Of a DNA stretch of 64,000 nt, positions 16,758 through 26,681 are shown in pieces. The stretch spans positions 1-64,000 of the forward strand of contig JAJRQV010000087.1 of the NCBI GenBank assembly GCA_024280035.1. Direction: 5' to 3'. This stretch comes from Campylobacterales bacterium. GTDB taxonomy: Bacteria > Campylobacterota > Campylobacteria > Campylobacterales > Sulfurimonadaceae. The number at the start of each line of letters is the position of its first letter. Position 1 is the first letter of the stretch. Below the pieces are notes generated by a model. It did no database searches. It saw only the letters and a list, made by a program, of their open reading frames with translations, and was not told where the DNA came from. Position numbers and translations under genes: made by a program.

Positions 16758-17990
16758 TTATTCTTCAGTATAACTCTTTTGTAACTGCGCCTTAGCAGCA
16801 AGGGTTTTTACTGTAGAAGTAACATCTTTATCTGCTATATGATAATGCTCTTTTAACTCTTGTAAAGAGGCTTCTATTTTAACATGCATCTTAAGACCTA
16901 AGTCGTCAATCTTTTTATCCATAATGTCAAAATGTCTCTCTTCAGCATTTCCAAGCTCCCCTGCTAAAACATGTAACTCTTTTTTAGCATGTTTATATTC
17001 CGCATAAATGTCCATTAAACGAGAAATCAGTTCATTTAAAGAGTCATATACAGGACGAACCTTTTGTGCTTGAGCATAAGTATCTTCCATACTTTCATGA
17101 ATGGTATCTGACTTTTGAAGTAAAAGACTCGCTTGTTTATGCAATTCTTCTAATTTCATCTCATATTCTTGGGTAGATAGACCCAAATACTCACTTAACT
17201 GTTTTGCATTTTGAAGATCGCTGGACATACTTTCTAAATTTGCTTTAAAAACTTTTGTCATCTCATCAGAAAGAGATAGGGCTCTTTGTTTAAAGCCCTC
17301 TTCCATCTTGTCTAATCTATTAGTAAGTATAACAAGGGCATCTTCAACACCCTCCATACTGTTCATACTATTTAGTATATTTTGCAATTTATTAAAATGG
17401 TCTTGCTCAGAAATTCGTAAGATGTCAATATGCCTATGAACCACCTTATCTAAGTTCATAACATCTTGTTCCAAGAACTTTTGAATATTCATTAAAGCAC
17501 CCTCTTCTTGGTTATACATATCTTCTAGTTTTTTAGAAATAAGTTCTTGTCGTACAGACAGTGCAGAAAAAGAGACCAATTCATTTTTAACAGCAAGTCC
17601 AAGCGCTTCTAAAGTTTTTTCTTCTGCATTAGAAATCGAGGATAGTTTTTCATCTAAGACACCAAAATAACCATGAATATCTGCCATTAAAGTAGAAAGC
17701 ATCTGTTCTTGAGCATTATGTTGAATCCGTACATCATGCACTTTAAACTGATACATAATATACATCAACATATAAAAAATTAATGACAAAAGAAGGGGCA
17801 TTAACGCGTACTGAATATCGCTTTTTAGTTCACCCGAAGAGAAGATAAACAGAGATAAAGAGGAGATAGAACCAATTATAAGCACTAAGGGTGCATAATT
17901 AATCTTCCCTTGTATCTTAAATACCGCAAGCTGACGCCAAAACAGAAAAAGAATAATAAGGCCAGTAACGGCTATCCACACTTGAGGCAT
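16758..17990 (-). CDS. Membrane-anchored coiled-coil protein of unknown function
   Basis: 410-aa protein with three N-terminal membrane segments (about 3-19, 32-52 and 60-82) followed by ~320 residues that are almost entirely heptad-like coiled coil (many L/M/E repeats, for example LHKQASLLLQKSDTIHES, ELGNAEERHFDIMDKK). No enzyme motif is visible. The layout suggests an inner-membrane tether, scaffold or sensor with a cytoplasmic rod. It lies 28 bp upstream of apbE in the same direction; co-transcription is likely but may be accidental. Confidence 0.6.
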   Translation of the reverse strand: MPQVWIAVTGLIILFLFWRQLAVFKIQGKINYAPLVLIIGSISSLSLFIFSSGELKSDIQYALMPLLLSLIFYMLMYIMYQFKVHDVRIQHNAQEQMLSTLMADIHGYFGVLDEKLSSISNAEEKTLEALGLAVKNELVSFSALSVRQELISKKLEDMYNQEEGALMNIQKFLEQDVMNLDKVVHRHIDILRISEQDHFNKLQNILNSMNSMEGVEDALVILTNRLDKMEEGFKQRALSLSDEMTKVFKANLESMSSDLQNAKQLSEYLGLSTQEYEMKLEELHKQASLLLQKSDTIHESMEDTYAQAQKVRPVYDSLNELISRLMDIYAEYKHAKKELHVLAGELGNAEERHFDIMDKKIDDLGLKMHVKIEASLQELKEHYHIADKDVTSTVKTLAAKAQLQKSYTEE

Positions 17991-18030
17991 AAAACATCCA
18001 TTTTAAAAAGATATTTTATTATGCCATAAC

Positions 18031-18126
18031 TTATTTAATGCGTCTAATGTTTAACTTTACAACAGGGTTATTAAACCTATGTCCTTCACTTAAAATAGAA
18101 CCCACTAAACCATCATCTTTCGTCAC
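18031..18126 (-). CDS. Short uncertain ORF, possible remnant
   Basis: 31-residue reading frame beginning with GTG after a GAGGT and ending IRRIK. The codons read like real protein (VTKDDGLVGSILSEGH) and the frame stays open further 5' into the SNF2 gene end. I do not recognise it; it could be the tail of a decayed gene or a chance ORF. Confidence 0.2.
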   Translation of the reverse strand: MTKDDGLVGSILSEGHRFNNPVVKLNIRRIK

Positions 18127-18157
18127 AATACCTCGGTGAAAAGAGAAAATATTTTGC

Positions 18158-19897
18158 TTATTTAAAGAGTTCAAACAGGTCTTTTTCATTAATTTTAGAA
18201 AAACCTTGTTCTTTTCCTTCATAAATTGCATTGGCTAAGGCTTTTTTATCCTCCTGCATCTTAACAATCTTCTCTTCAACAGAATTTTCAACAATAAGTT
18301 TATAAACAAAAACAGGTTTATCTTGACCAATTCGATAAGCTCTGTCTGTAGCTTGGTCTTGCGCTGCGGGATTCCACCATGGGTCATAATGAATAACGGT
18401 GTCCGCAGTCGTAAGGTTAAGCCCTACTCCACCGGCTTTCAAGCTTATTAAAAAAACATCACACTTACCTTTATTGAAAGCATCTATCTCTTCTTGTCTT
18501 TTAAGGGTAGATCCTGTCAACAACGAGTATGAGATGTTCATTTCAAGCATTTTTGATTCAATAATCTCAAGCATGGAAGTAAACTGAGAAAAAATAAGTA
18601 TTTTCCTACCCTCTTGTTTTAACTCTTCGACCAGTTCCATAAGCATCTGAAGTTTAGCAGATTTTGTAATTTTTTGAGCCTCCTCAATCTTAAGTAAACG
18701 AGGGTCACAACAGACCTGACGAAGTTTAAGAAGTGCCGCTAAAATAGAGATATGTGAAGCCCCAATGCCCATGGTTTTAATCGTTTCACGTACTGACTTT
18801 TCCATACTCACTCGAATCGTCTCATACAAACGTGCCTGTTCACTCTCAAAAGTAATACTTCGTATTATCTCTGTTTTAGGAGGCAACTCTTTGGCTACAA
18901 GGTCTTTTGTTCGTCTAAGCATAAAGGGTTTTATGCGCTTATTAAGCCGTTTTTGAGTTTGTACACATTGACCCTTTTCAATAGGTGTTTGGTACAAGGT
19001 CTTAAAACTCGAAAGTGAACCTAAAAAGCCTGGCATTACCGTATCAAAAATAGAATGAAGTTCACCCAAATGGTTTTCCATAGGTGTTCCACTCAAGGCT
19101 AAAAAGTATTGTGCATTAAGTTCTTTAATGGCTTTGGCAGACTCAGATCTTGCATTTTTTATCTTTTGAGCCTCATCTAAAATAAGATAATAAAACTTCT
19201 GTTTCTTTAACTTTTCACGGTCGAGATTCACAAGCGTGTAGGTCGTAATTACTAAATCATATTTATTAATATTAAGCAAAATATCTTTTCTATTTGAGCC
19301 GTAGTATAGAGCAACACTTAAGGATGGAGTGAATTTTTCAATTTCACTTTTCCAGTTACCCAAAAGAGAGGTGGGAGCAACAATAAGACTTGCTTTATCT
19401 AAACGTTCATACTCTTTTTCTATCAATAAATGCGCTAAGGTTTGAACGGTTTTTCCTAAACCCATATCATCAGCTAAAATGCCACCAAAACCATATTTTC
19501 TAAGAAATTGCATCCATGCAACACCCTCTTTTTGATAATCTCTTAAGTCCGCTTTGAGGCCTTTGGCATGGGTATTAATTTTTTCTTTTTTTCTAATTTC
19601 TTTGTTTATCTTTTTAAGTGTACTGCTGTCGTGAACATCAAAAAAGTCACTTTTAAAATTTTCCATTACATTGGCTTCATAAGGTCGCAATTTAAAGCCT
19701 TCACTATTAGGCTTATCTAATAACTCATAAAAGGTTTTTAAAATAGGTTCTAATAACTTAGAAGGAAGCGTGATATAGGTCTCATTTTCAAGATTAAAAT
19801 AGACCTCTTTGCTCTTTTTTAGGTCAATTCCCTTATTAAGTAGTTGCGACAAGATAGGCAGTAGAGGTAGTTTTTTGTCTTCAAACCTAATATGCAT
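18158..19897 (-). pseudogene. SNF2-family ATPase, C-terminal part of an interrupted gene
   Basis: 579-aa ORF holding the whole SWI2/SNF2 motor: DDMGLGKTVQT (Walker A), LDEAQKIKN (motif II), SGTPMENHLGELHS (motif III) and, in the second RecA lobe, LKAGGVGLNLTTADTV and QATDRAYRIGQ. These bacterial proteins act on nucleic-acid complexes, in cases such as RapA on RNA polymerase. It is preceded in the same frame by HWFDVG, a motif normally internal to the family, then a TAG at 19916-19918 and the SWIM part. So the 1049-codon gene appears split by one nonsense codon. Restart at the ATG at 19897 could still give a motor-only protein; no Shine-Dalgarno is evident there. Confidence 0.8.
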
Positions 19898-19915
19898 ACC
19901 TACATCAAACCAGTG

Positions 19916-21307
19916 CTAGCTCTGTTCAACCTTTACATCAACCTTATTTACATGTGAAAAATTAAGCTTAAAACTAGACTCTTTTATAATTTCAAAACCC
20001 TCTTTTTCCAGTTCATCTAAACCTTCTAAAAAATGCTTCCATAAGTGCATCTCTTTAGTGATAAAAAATGCATTTTTCTTTTCAAAACCAAGCCTAAAAA
20101 TTTTCTCATTATAAAAGTTCTCTATCTCAAGGTTACGCTCTAATTTTATTTTACGTGAAGCATCTATAAAACTACTGTGTTGAGGGGTATATTTGAGATA
20201 AATATCATCATATTTAAAACCTAAGGTAAGCCTATTTTGCCCCTCTAGATTACTTAAATGTAAAAGGGGTCTTATTTCAGAGTTTTCTTTTGTTTCTAAT
20301 TGAATACTTTGAGGTAGTTTGACAAGCAGTTGGGGGAGACTTTTAGCCATATCCAGCACAAAGTCTTCTACTTCATCTTGTTCGATTTTTGGAGCTTTTA
20401 AAATAAGATTTATCTGTTCATGCGTAAGCATACTGTGCAGATACCCTACTGTTTTTTCTTTGGTATTAACATAATATAGAGGATCACTTTGAATTAGATA
20501 GGTTTTCTCATCAAGACAGAAATCTAAACAAGCCCTTTTATCCTCCTCTTTCCACTCCAGCTCTAAGTTCTTATCATCAGCAAAACAGAGGGCATTTTTA
20601 TGCCCTTTTTGCCAAAAACATCGTCCTGTTTCAATCGCCCCTTTTAAGAGCATTGCCCCCAGTTTTCCGTGCAGGCGTGTTGTTGTTTTTTTTCCTTTAC
20701 TCAAAACTTGAAAGATCTCTATAATGCCTTTATCATTTTCACGCAGATAGTCTGGTTTTTTAAAGCTATTAAACAAAGAGTTAGTACGACCACGGTTTAC
20801 TTTTCCATAACCCCCATTTTTAAGCTCTCTTGCCGTAAAGATACTGAGTTCAACCTCTTTTCCTAACTTGCATAAATGAAGCTCATAAAGTACTATAGTG
20901 GAGGTTAAAAACTCTTTTTCAACAGCCTCTTCAAAACTCTTTTTTAAGCTCTGTAACCAATCATGTTTTTCATCTTTACAAGAGCTGACTCTTAGCTCTT
21001 TATTTTGCTCTTTTAAGGCTTCTTTATCTAAATAACATAAGGCAGCAGAAACTACATGTTTACAATTTCTACCCACTTCACACGAGCATTTACCTATAAT
21101 TTTAATGCCCTCTTCTTGAGCATATATATTAATGGCTTGTTTATAAAGTTTTTTACCTTGTGTACGCGCATTAATAAGCATGATTTCATCACTTACCATC
21201 TCTACTGATTGCACCTCACTTAAAGAGGCCTCATTACTATCATATGCGCTAAAAAAGGTTGAACTATCACAAATATGGCGAAGATCACTAAGGCTAAAGT
21301 TTATCAT
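19916..21307 (-). pseudogene. SWIM zinc-finger part of the interrupted SNF2 gene
   Basis: 463-aa ORF with a SWIM zinc finger (CSCEVGRNCKHVVSA, pattern CxCx6CxH, at about 77-91), which in bacterial SNF2 proteins sits N-terminal to the motor and helps bind DNA. The remaining ~370 residues have the low-complexity beta-rich look of the SNF2-associated region and end in EQS before TAG. The next in-frame codons continue into the SNF2 ORF with no other stop, so the join of the two ORFs fits one protein of ordinary length for the family. The lesion may be a sequencing error or a true pseudogene. Confidence 0.8.
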
Positions 21308-21376
21308 TGCGAGATTATACTATAATCATAACTATTAATTGAGCTTAATGACTAAGCAAAGATATCAAGGACTTTT

Positions 21377-21817
21377 ATGGATAATGAACATCTTTTTGTA
21401 ATGTTAGATGAATGTATTGAGTATGCTTCAAAGATTTTAACCTCTGAAAACACCCTAGACTCTTTTGCTATGGTCTTAGATAATGATAACAATATTGGAA
21501 GTATAAACAGTGATGAAACAGATGGTTTTCTTCGTTATGAGTACCTTTTGCAGACACTCAGAGACGAGGCAAAACTCGATAAAATTTCTGCTCTTGCGCT
21601 CTTGTCTAATGTGAGTATTCCTGAAAACTTTAATGCACCTGTTGAGTCAGGCATTAGAATTCATATTGAATAAAAAGCCTTTACTAAAGAGAACAAACTC
21701 AATGCCCGTCTGCTTTATGTACCTTATCAACTCTTTAAAACTAAAGAAGATGACACCATTCAGATAAAACTGCATGACCCTATTCCCGTTGCTTTGGCTT
21801 GTGAAATCTTTGTTTAA
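21377..21817 (+). pseudogene. Unknown acidic protein, interrupted by TAA at 21671
   Basis: The ORF of 98 residues starts at ATG 21377 after AAGGA. Beyond its TAA (21671-21673) the same frame stays open for 47 more codons with good coding character (LLYVPYQLFKTKEDD, HDPIPVALACEIFV), then TAA at 21815. The full product would be 146 aa. It has no signal peptide or recognised domain. It lies upstream of the alpha/beta hydrolase gene on the same strand, whose start overlaps its end. The internal stop may be an error or real decay; function is unassigned. Confidence 0.55.
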
Positions 21818-22778
21818 TCCATCAACTTTTTTAAAAAACCCTCATGTTCAAACCATTCTTCCTCTTTTTCTTCCTACTAAGACAGGGGACTTGTACCAAG
21901 AAGAGTACAGCTTTGAAGATGGAGACTTTACCGAGCTGGTGTGGAATAAAAAACCCAAACAGCCTAAAAATATCGTTATTCTTTTTCATGGTTTAGGTGG
22001 TTCCATTCATTCACACTATATTAGTGGAATGATGAATACTCTTGAAGAGATTGGTTTTAACTCTGTTCTTATGCACTTTAGAGGTTGTGGAATTAAACCC
22101 AATAAAAAAGCACGTATGTACCATGCCGGAGAGATAGAAGATGCAAGCTCCCTTATCCATCATCTACAAAAGAAGTACCCCTTAGCCAAACTGCATGCAA
22201 TAGGTTATTCTTTAGGAGCCAATATGCTCTTAAAACTCGTAGCCTCTTTTAAAAACAAGTCCCCTCTTCATTCAGCAGTTGCCATTAGTGCACCCTTAGA
22301 GTTAGAGAAGTGTACCCGTTATATCGACCAAGGATTTGCCAAGATTTATCAACATTATTTACTTAAAGATTTAAAATCATCTCTTTTAAATAAGGTCAAA
22401 CATTTAGACTTAAAAACAGACTTTGACTTAGATGAGGCACGTGTTAAAAAGATCAAAACCATATATGAGTTTGATGATATTTTCACAGCTCCCGTTCATG
22501 GTTATAAAAACGCAAAAGAATATTATACGCAAAACAGTTCACGTCAATTTTTAAAAGAGATTAAGATTCCCACCCTGCTTATACACTCTAAGGATGACCC
22601 CTTTATGCCCAGTTCTGTATTTCCAGAACCTGATGAAATTTCTAATTCTATACTTTATGAGGTAGGCAATTATGGTGGTCATGTAGGTTTTATTGAAGGT
22701 ACCCTTTTTAAGCCCGAGTTCTGGCTTGAAAAAAGAGTAAAAAGTTTTTTTATACAAGACAATACAGATAACCATTAA
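21774..22778 (+). CDS. YheT-like alpha/beta hydrolase
   Basis: 334-aa hydrolase of the AB-hydrolase-4 (YheT/ABHD) type. Seen: NPHVQTILPLF near residue 23, FHGLGGSIHSHYI (oxyanion block), GYSLGANM (nucleophile Ser, GxSxG), HSKDDPFM (acid) and GGHVGFIEG (His). Such enzymes hydrolyse esters or lipids, substrate unknown. The start is uncertain: the ATG at 21774 has no clear ribosome site and a GTG at 21801 would match family N-termini as well. It overlaps the preceding gene end. Confidence 0.85.
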   Translation: MTLFPLLWLVKSLFNPSTFLKNPHVQTILPLFLPTKTGDLYQEEYSFEDGDFTELVWNKKPKQPKNIVILFHGLGGSIHSHYISGMMNTLEEIGFNSVLMHFRGCGIKPNKKARMYHAGEIEDASSLIHHLQKKYPLAKLHAIGYSLGANMLLKLVASFKNKSPLHSAVAISAPLELEKCTRYIDQGFAKIYQHYLLKDLKSSLLNKVKHLDLKTDFDLDEARVKKIKTIYEFDDIFTAPVHGYKNAKEYYTQNSSRQFLKEIKIPTLLIHSKDDPFMPSSVFPEPDEISNSILYEVGNYGGHVGFIEGTLFKPEFWLEKRVKSFFIQDNTDNH

Positions 22779-22901
22779 AAGCTTTTTAAATGAAAAGTTC
22801 TATCTGTGAATAAAAAATCTTTTTTCTAGGTTGAGTTCATTATAATAAACCACTCTAGCCTAATCAAAACTTCCATTTAAAAAGTCTTTTCTTATCTCTT
22901 T

Positions 22902-23393
22902 CTATTCTTCTTCTTTTGTAGCTTTATTAATCAGACTCCAATAAGCCTGAGCAAGAGGAAGTCTAAGACTGATTTGTCTAAACCATTCTTCTTTATTCTT
23001 ATCATCAGTCTCTAAAAAACCACTGCCTTTAGAGAATAAAAAAAGTGTACCATTATGAATATGCCAGAGTTCTGGATCAGAATTAATCAATTTTTCATCT
23101 GCTAACGCATAAGCACAAAAACCACCAAAGGCAGGAAAATAATTTTGAGGACTTGCTTCAAAAGCATCACGATTTTCTTGTGAAGAAAAATACCAATTTA
23201 CATTTTTATAATGGTATTGAATGCTTTTATTGCCTTTTACGGCTTTGTGCTCTTTAAAATAAGCCACAACATCATAACCATCAATGGCAACCTCATTAAC
23301 ACTCATTACGGGTGCAGGATGTTCCATTGTCGAACATCCACTAAGGGTAAAAAATAGAATCATAACTAAAGATATTTTTATTATTTGTAACAT
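22902..23393 (-). CDS. YHS-domain lipoprotein
   Basis: 163-aa lipoprotein. The signal ends LSGC (lipobox) at about residue 19, followed by a YHS domain: GYDVVAYFKEHKAVKG, HYKNVNWYFSSQENRDAFEASPQNYFPAFGGFCAYALA. YHS domains bind metal, often copper, and this form is common as a periplasmic YHS protein. The start at 23393 follows AGGA seven bases upstream; a longer ORF overlaps the divergent gene start. It lies tail-to-tail with the hydrolase gene. Confidence 0.8.
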   Translation of the reverse strand: MLQIIKISLVMILFFTLSGCSTMEHPAPVMSVNEVAIDGYDVVAYFKEHKAVKGNKSIQYHYKNVNWYFSSQENRDAFEASPQNYFPAFGGFCAYALADEKLINSDPELWHIHNGTLFLFSKGSGFLETDDKNKEEWFRQISLRLPLAQAYWSLINKATKEEE

Positions 23394-23454
23394 AAATTTT
23401 CCTGTTTTCTTTAAAAGTAAGGTGCAATTATACCAATCTTGTCTAAAATACACC

Positions 23455-24342
23455 ATGGAAAATACAAATATTATTAATGGTCTCTTTGCCATCCCTGATG
23501 AAGGAAGTTTTTTAAAGAAACTTATTATTTCTTATCCCACAACCTATAACCCCGATATTATCACTACCTTTAATGCACTGCAAGAGATTCATCCCCATTT
23601 AGAACTTGTACACAAGGATAAATACTTCTCTTTACTCTTACCTACCCAATCAGAAGGTCTTCAACTTGAAGCCATGCTCATTAGTACAAAAGGAGACAAT
23701 GAAGATCTTTTTAGTATCTATCATCGACTTCATTTTGATGCAGACTTATATCCACAAGGACCTCGTGTTATTGAAGCAGATGCTTTTTTACGATTAAGTG
23801 CTGTTGTTATAAATGCTCCGCTTAAAGGAGATGCTAATGCACTGATTAGTTTTTTAAATTACCAAGTCCAAGAGGCATTAAATATTGAAATCACCATGTT
23901 AAGCCTTGCTGATTCAAATACAGATATTGTTGAAGACAATATTAATCCTTTTATTAATAATACAATTGGAAGATATATGCTCGCAAGTACCCTTGATAAC
24001 ACCGCCTATATTCGTCCTATGAATAAGGACGATCTTAGCCGTCTTATTGCAGGATATTGTGACATTCCTTTAGTTAATGTTGCAACAGGCATAGAGAAAC
24101 TTGAAGACTTTATGGATGATATTATCCGCTCAGAAGATGCTTTTATAGCTAACTTTGCCTCTTCAACAATTGCTTTAATGTTTTTATTTATTGAGAAAAA
24201 GACATCTTCAGCAATTTTAGAGAAGGGAAGTTTTAAAGATATTAAAGAATTTTTACTCGATAATGCTGAGATATATAAATTTCAAGACATCACTTCTAAG
24301 GGTGAAAGTCTAGGAAACTTCACCCAGTTACATAACGAATAA
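23455..24342 (+). CDS. Hypothetical cytoplasmic protein
   Basis: 295-aa soluble protein I do not recognise. It contains no signal peptide or membrane helix and no strong motif; it is acidic and mixed alpha/beta, with a repeat-like alternation of short helices. It is divergent from the YHS lipoprotein (61-bp gap) and its 3' end overlaps the convergent DUF420-like gene by 15 bp. An upstream longer ORF exists but overlaps the lipoprotein gene; ATG 23455 is the first that does not. Confidence 0.6.
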   Translation: MENTNIINGLFAIPDEGSFLKKLIISYPTTYNPDIITTFNALQEIHPHLELVHKDKYFSLLLPTQSEGLQLEAMLISTKGDNEDLFSIYHRLHFDADLYPQGPRVIEADAFLRLSAVVINAPLKGDANALISFLNYQVQEALNIEITMLSLADSNTDIVEDNINPFINNTIGRYMLASTLDNTAYIRPMNKDDLSRLIAGYCDIPLVNVATGIEKLEDFMDDIIRSEDAFIANFASSTIALMFLFIEKKTSSAILEKGSFKDIKEFLLDNAEIYKFQDITSKGESLGNFTQLHNE

Positions 24343-24801
24343 AAAATAGTAGATAGAAGTACCCTGAATTAATGTTATAAAAAGCCCTATCAGTAAGATT
24401 TTTGCTAACTTTTTATGACGTAGGGCATTTTTTCCCTTAAGTTCACCATTTTTATACATCTTCATGGATGAGATAATCTGATAAGACCAGAGGTTTACCG
24501 TAAGCACGGCAACAATAATATGAATAATTAAAAAAGTTATAAAATAAGAGTGCGAAATTGTACTGTCTTTAATATACTCTTCATAACCACCCGCAAGACG
24601 CATTCCTACCTCAAATACCACCACCATAATCAAGCTACCTATAAACATAAACAGCTGAGAAATATAATGTTTTTTTATGTCACCTTTAATAGCAAAACGA
24701 ATAGAGATAAACATTAAAAAAGGAAGAAGTGCAAAATAGACACCAACAACATCTAAATACAGGGGTACTCGTGTACCGAAAAAACCTAATTGTGAAAACA
24801 T
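24328..24801 (-). CDS. DUF420-like membrane protein
   Basis: 157-aa protein with about four membrane segments and short N-terminal QLGFFGTR...D of the DUF420 look. DUF420 proteins occur near cytochrome oxidase and SCO genes; here it stands alone, so no role is supported. Conserved His at HSYFITF (about 80) and RHKK (about 128) could be haem or copper ligands. Confidence 0.6.
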   Translation of the reverse strand: MFSQLGFFGTRVPLYLDVVGVYFALLPFLMFISIRFAIKGDIKKHYISQLFMFIGSLIMVVVFEVGMRLAGGYEEYIKDSTISHSYFITFLIIHIIVAVLTVNLWSYQIISSMKMYKNGELKGKNALRHKKLAKILLIGLFITLIQGTSIYYFLFVM

Positions 24802-24883
24802 ATAAAGTCCTTATCTTTTTAGAATAATATCTTAATTAAATATCTATAATTCTATATTATTAAAAATTTAGGTGACAGAAGGT

Positions 24884-24910
24884 GTTTTAGCTCCAAAAAA
24901 GAGCCAAAAC
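24884..24910. terminator. Hairpin after parvulin gene
   Basis: GTTTTAGCTC and GAGCCAAAAC form a 10-bp stem (one G-U pair) around a seven-base A-rich loop, 17 bp after the parvulin stop on the minus strand. No long U-run follows. Confidence 0.5.
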
Positions 24911-24926
24911 ATTGTAGATGTGTTAT

Positions 24927-25202
24927 TTATGAACGTGCAGTAACTTCAACTAAATGGTAACCAAACTGTGTTTGAACAAGGTGAACAACACCCACTGCTT
25001 CATGAAAACATACTTTATCAAATTCAGGAACCATTTGACCAGGACCAAACTCTCCTAGCTCTCCCCCTTGAGCACTTGAGGGACAAGAAGAGTTTTCTTT
25101 TGCTGCTTCAGCAAAATCTTTTCCTGCTTCAATTTCTGCTTTTAGAGCAGTTGCTTTTTCTTCACTATCAACTACAATATGACGTGCGCTTGCTTTTGCC
25201 AT
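24927..25202 (-). CDS. ppiC: Parvulin-type peptidyl-prolyl isomerase (PpiC)
   Basis: 91-aa cytoplasmic stand-alone rotamase, cis-trans isomerising prolyl bonds. The family pattern is complete: ARHIVVDSEEKA, GKDFAEAAKENSSCPS, GGELGEFGPGQMVPEFD and FGYHLVEV. Length is typical of PpiC. Start ATG 25202 is followed by codons typical of the family. Confidence 0.92.
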   Translation of the reverse strand: MAKASARHIVVDSEEKATALKAEIEAGKDFAEAAKENSSCPSSAQGGELGEFGPGQMVPEFDKVCFHEAVGVVHLVQTQFGYHLVEVTARS

Positions 25203-25265
25203 GACTTATCCTTAACATTTTCAGAAATTATACTATAATACTTTAAAAATAATGGATACAATTTA

Positions 25266-25760
25266 ATGAGCCTTCTTTCTTTACTTACTAAAAAAACAAT
25301 CTCCTTCGTATTTAAAACTTCTGAACAGCCCATGCTTTTTAAAGAGTTAATGCATGCCAATAGAGTTTATAACGACAGAATGAACCTTGAATACAATATG
25401 AAAGGCTTTCGAATCCGACTCGGAAGACTCTATCTTGTCTTTTTTATTCTTGCAGTTGCCCTTGCCACACCTATATCTTTTTTACTGCATACCCTATTAG
25501 CAAAAATTGACTGTCATGCCCTCATTCTTATGTCCGTAGGTTTTACTGTTATCTTTTTCTCCGCTTTTGCTCTGTTTAAAAGTTGGTTAATTGAAAAAGT
25601 ATCAAAAAAACTGATTCTAGAAGCATGGAATAATCATTTTCCTCATTTTGATTACAAAAACAATAGAAAAAAAGTATCTCATATTTTTGAAGAGGCAGTA
25701 GAAAGTGGCGTTAAGAATAGAGATTTAAAACATCATATTATTACTAAGATGGTGGATTAG
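25266..25760 (+). CDS. Membrane protein of unknown function
   Basis: 164-aa protein with two hydrophobic helices (about 55-78 and 83-105) between basic soluble ends. No family recognised. It is divergent from ppiC with 63 bp between starts, and is followed by a bidirectional hairpin shared with the cytochrome gene. Confidence 0.55.
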   Translation: MSLLSLLTKKTISFVFKTSEQPMLFKELMHANRVYNDRMNLEYNMKGFRIRLGRLYLVFFILAVALATPISFLLHTLLAKIDCHALILMSVGFTVIFFSAFALFKSWLIEKVSKKLILEAWNNHFPHFDYKNNRKKVSHIFEEAVESGVKNRDLKHHIITKMVD

Positions 25761-25835
25761 AACAAAAAGGTTTAAGTATATTAACTTGAATGAACATCGG
25801 TTTTATAAATACAGAGGAATAAGTTTAAAGAAGAA

Positions 25836-25862
25836 ATTAACAAACCCAAAAGGTTTGTTAAT
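25836..25862. terminator. Bidirectional terminator hairpin
   Basis: TTAACAAACC, loop CAAAA, GGTTTGTTAA: a 10-bp perfect stem lying between convergent genes 25266-25760 and 25872-26153. Confidence 0.75.
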
Positions 25863-25871
25863 AAGGTAAAT

Positions 25872-26153
25872 CTATTTTCCGATTTTCTCAGAAATAGCAG
25901 TAATGTCAGCATCAGATAGACCAGCTACTTGACCTTTCATAAGGCCTTTCATTGGACCACCATAAGTACCATCTTTGTAGCCGTGAAGCGCTGCAACAAT
26001 GTCTGCTTTAGACATGTCTTTGATAATTTTACTTTTACCAAGTGCTTTTTTCTCACCGTTTGCACCATGACAACCAGCACATTTCTGGAATGCGTCTGCC
26101 ATAGCTACTGAAGATAAACCTAATAATGCTACTAATACGATTGCTTTTTTCAT
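25872..26153 (-). CDS. Periplasmic monohaem cytochrome c553
   Basis: 93-aa cytochrome c of the c553 type: signal peptide (residues 1-19), FQKCAGCHGANGEKKALGKS with one CxxCH haem site, and M near GGPMKGLMKGQ as distal ligand. Carries electrons in the periplasm, in Campylobacterota between bc1-type or other dehydrogenases and terminal oxidases or reductases. Shares its terminator with the gene at 25266. Confidence 0.92.
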   Translation of the reverse strand: MKKAIVLVALLGLSSVAMADAFQKCAGCHGANGEKKALGKSKIIKDMSKADIVAALHGYKDGTYGGPMKGLMKGQVAGLSDADITAISEKIGK

Positions 26154-26337
26154 ACAATTCTCCTAAATTTAGAATACGATATTGTATAGTTTTAAGTTTA
26201 AGAAAATCTTGTTTTTAATCATGTTGTATTAAAATTCTTTTATTTTGTAACATTAATTATAGTAAATACGAAAAACTTAAAGAAAGACCTCAAGCAATAC
26301 AAAGATTACTTGAAGTTAAAAAAGAAGGCTGTAAATT

Positions 26338-26592
26338 TTATGGATGATGTCGACATGGCCAATGTCTCTTACACATACTACACCAACCTTGACCACCACT
26401 TAGGCTTGAAGAAGAACTTCCCCCACCATTATGCCCACAACCTGCAAAATGTCTATGACGACTACCGCCCCAAGCATCTACATCTGCTGTAAAAGTCATG
26501 GATCCTAATGCAATTACTACAGGTGCAGTATATGCCTTCTTTAACAGTTTACGACGTGAAACATCAATATCTGCATCTAACTTTACATCCAA
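26338..26592 (-). CDS. Gly/Ser/His/Cys-rich small peptide, candidate modified-peptide precursor
   Basis: 84-residue protein. An acidic start is followed by SRRKLLKKAYTAPVVIALGS, a basic-hydrophobic stretch, and then a low-complexity C-terminal ~46 residues: DAWGGSRHRHF, a run of five Ser after GGG, and WCSMCKRHWPCRHHP, with four Cys and six His in total. I choose TTG 26592 because an AAAGGGG site lies 6 nt before it; an ATG at 26625 would add 11 residues without a ribosome site. It diverges from a kinase/PqqD/nucleotidyltransferase set 90 bp away. PqqD-like proteins present substrate peptides to enzymes in RiPP pathways, so it is a candidate substrate. Not a known family. Confidence 0.6.
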   Translation of the reverse strand: MDVKLDADIDVSRRKLLKKAYTAPVVIALGSMTFTADVDAWGGSRHRHFAGCGHNGGGSSSSSLSGGQGWCSMCKRHWPCRHHP

Positions 26593-26681
26593 CCTATCCC
26601 CTTTAATGAAAATATTAGTTAGCATTATATAACATTCGTTATTAAAATTAATTTAATTAGTAAACAAAAAGTAAACATATT

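Noticed and set aside
26310-26492. 60-codon plus-strand ORF over the peptide gene
   Set aside because: It is antisense to the repetitive Ser/Gly/His codons of the peptide and has no ribosome site.
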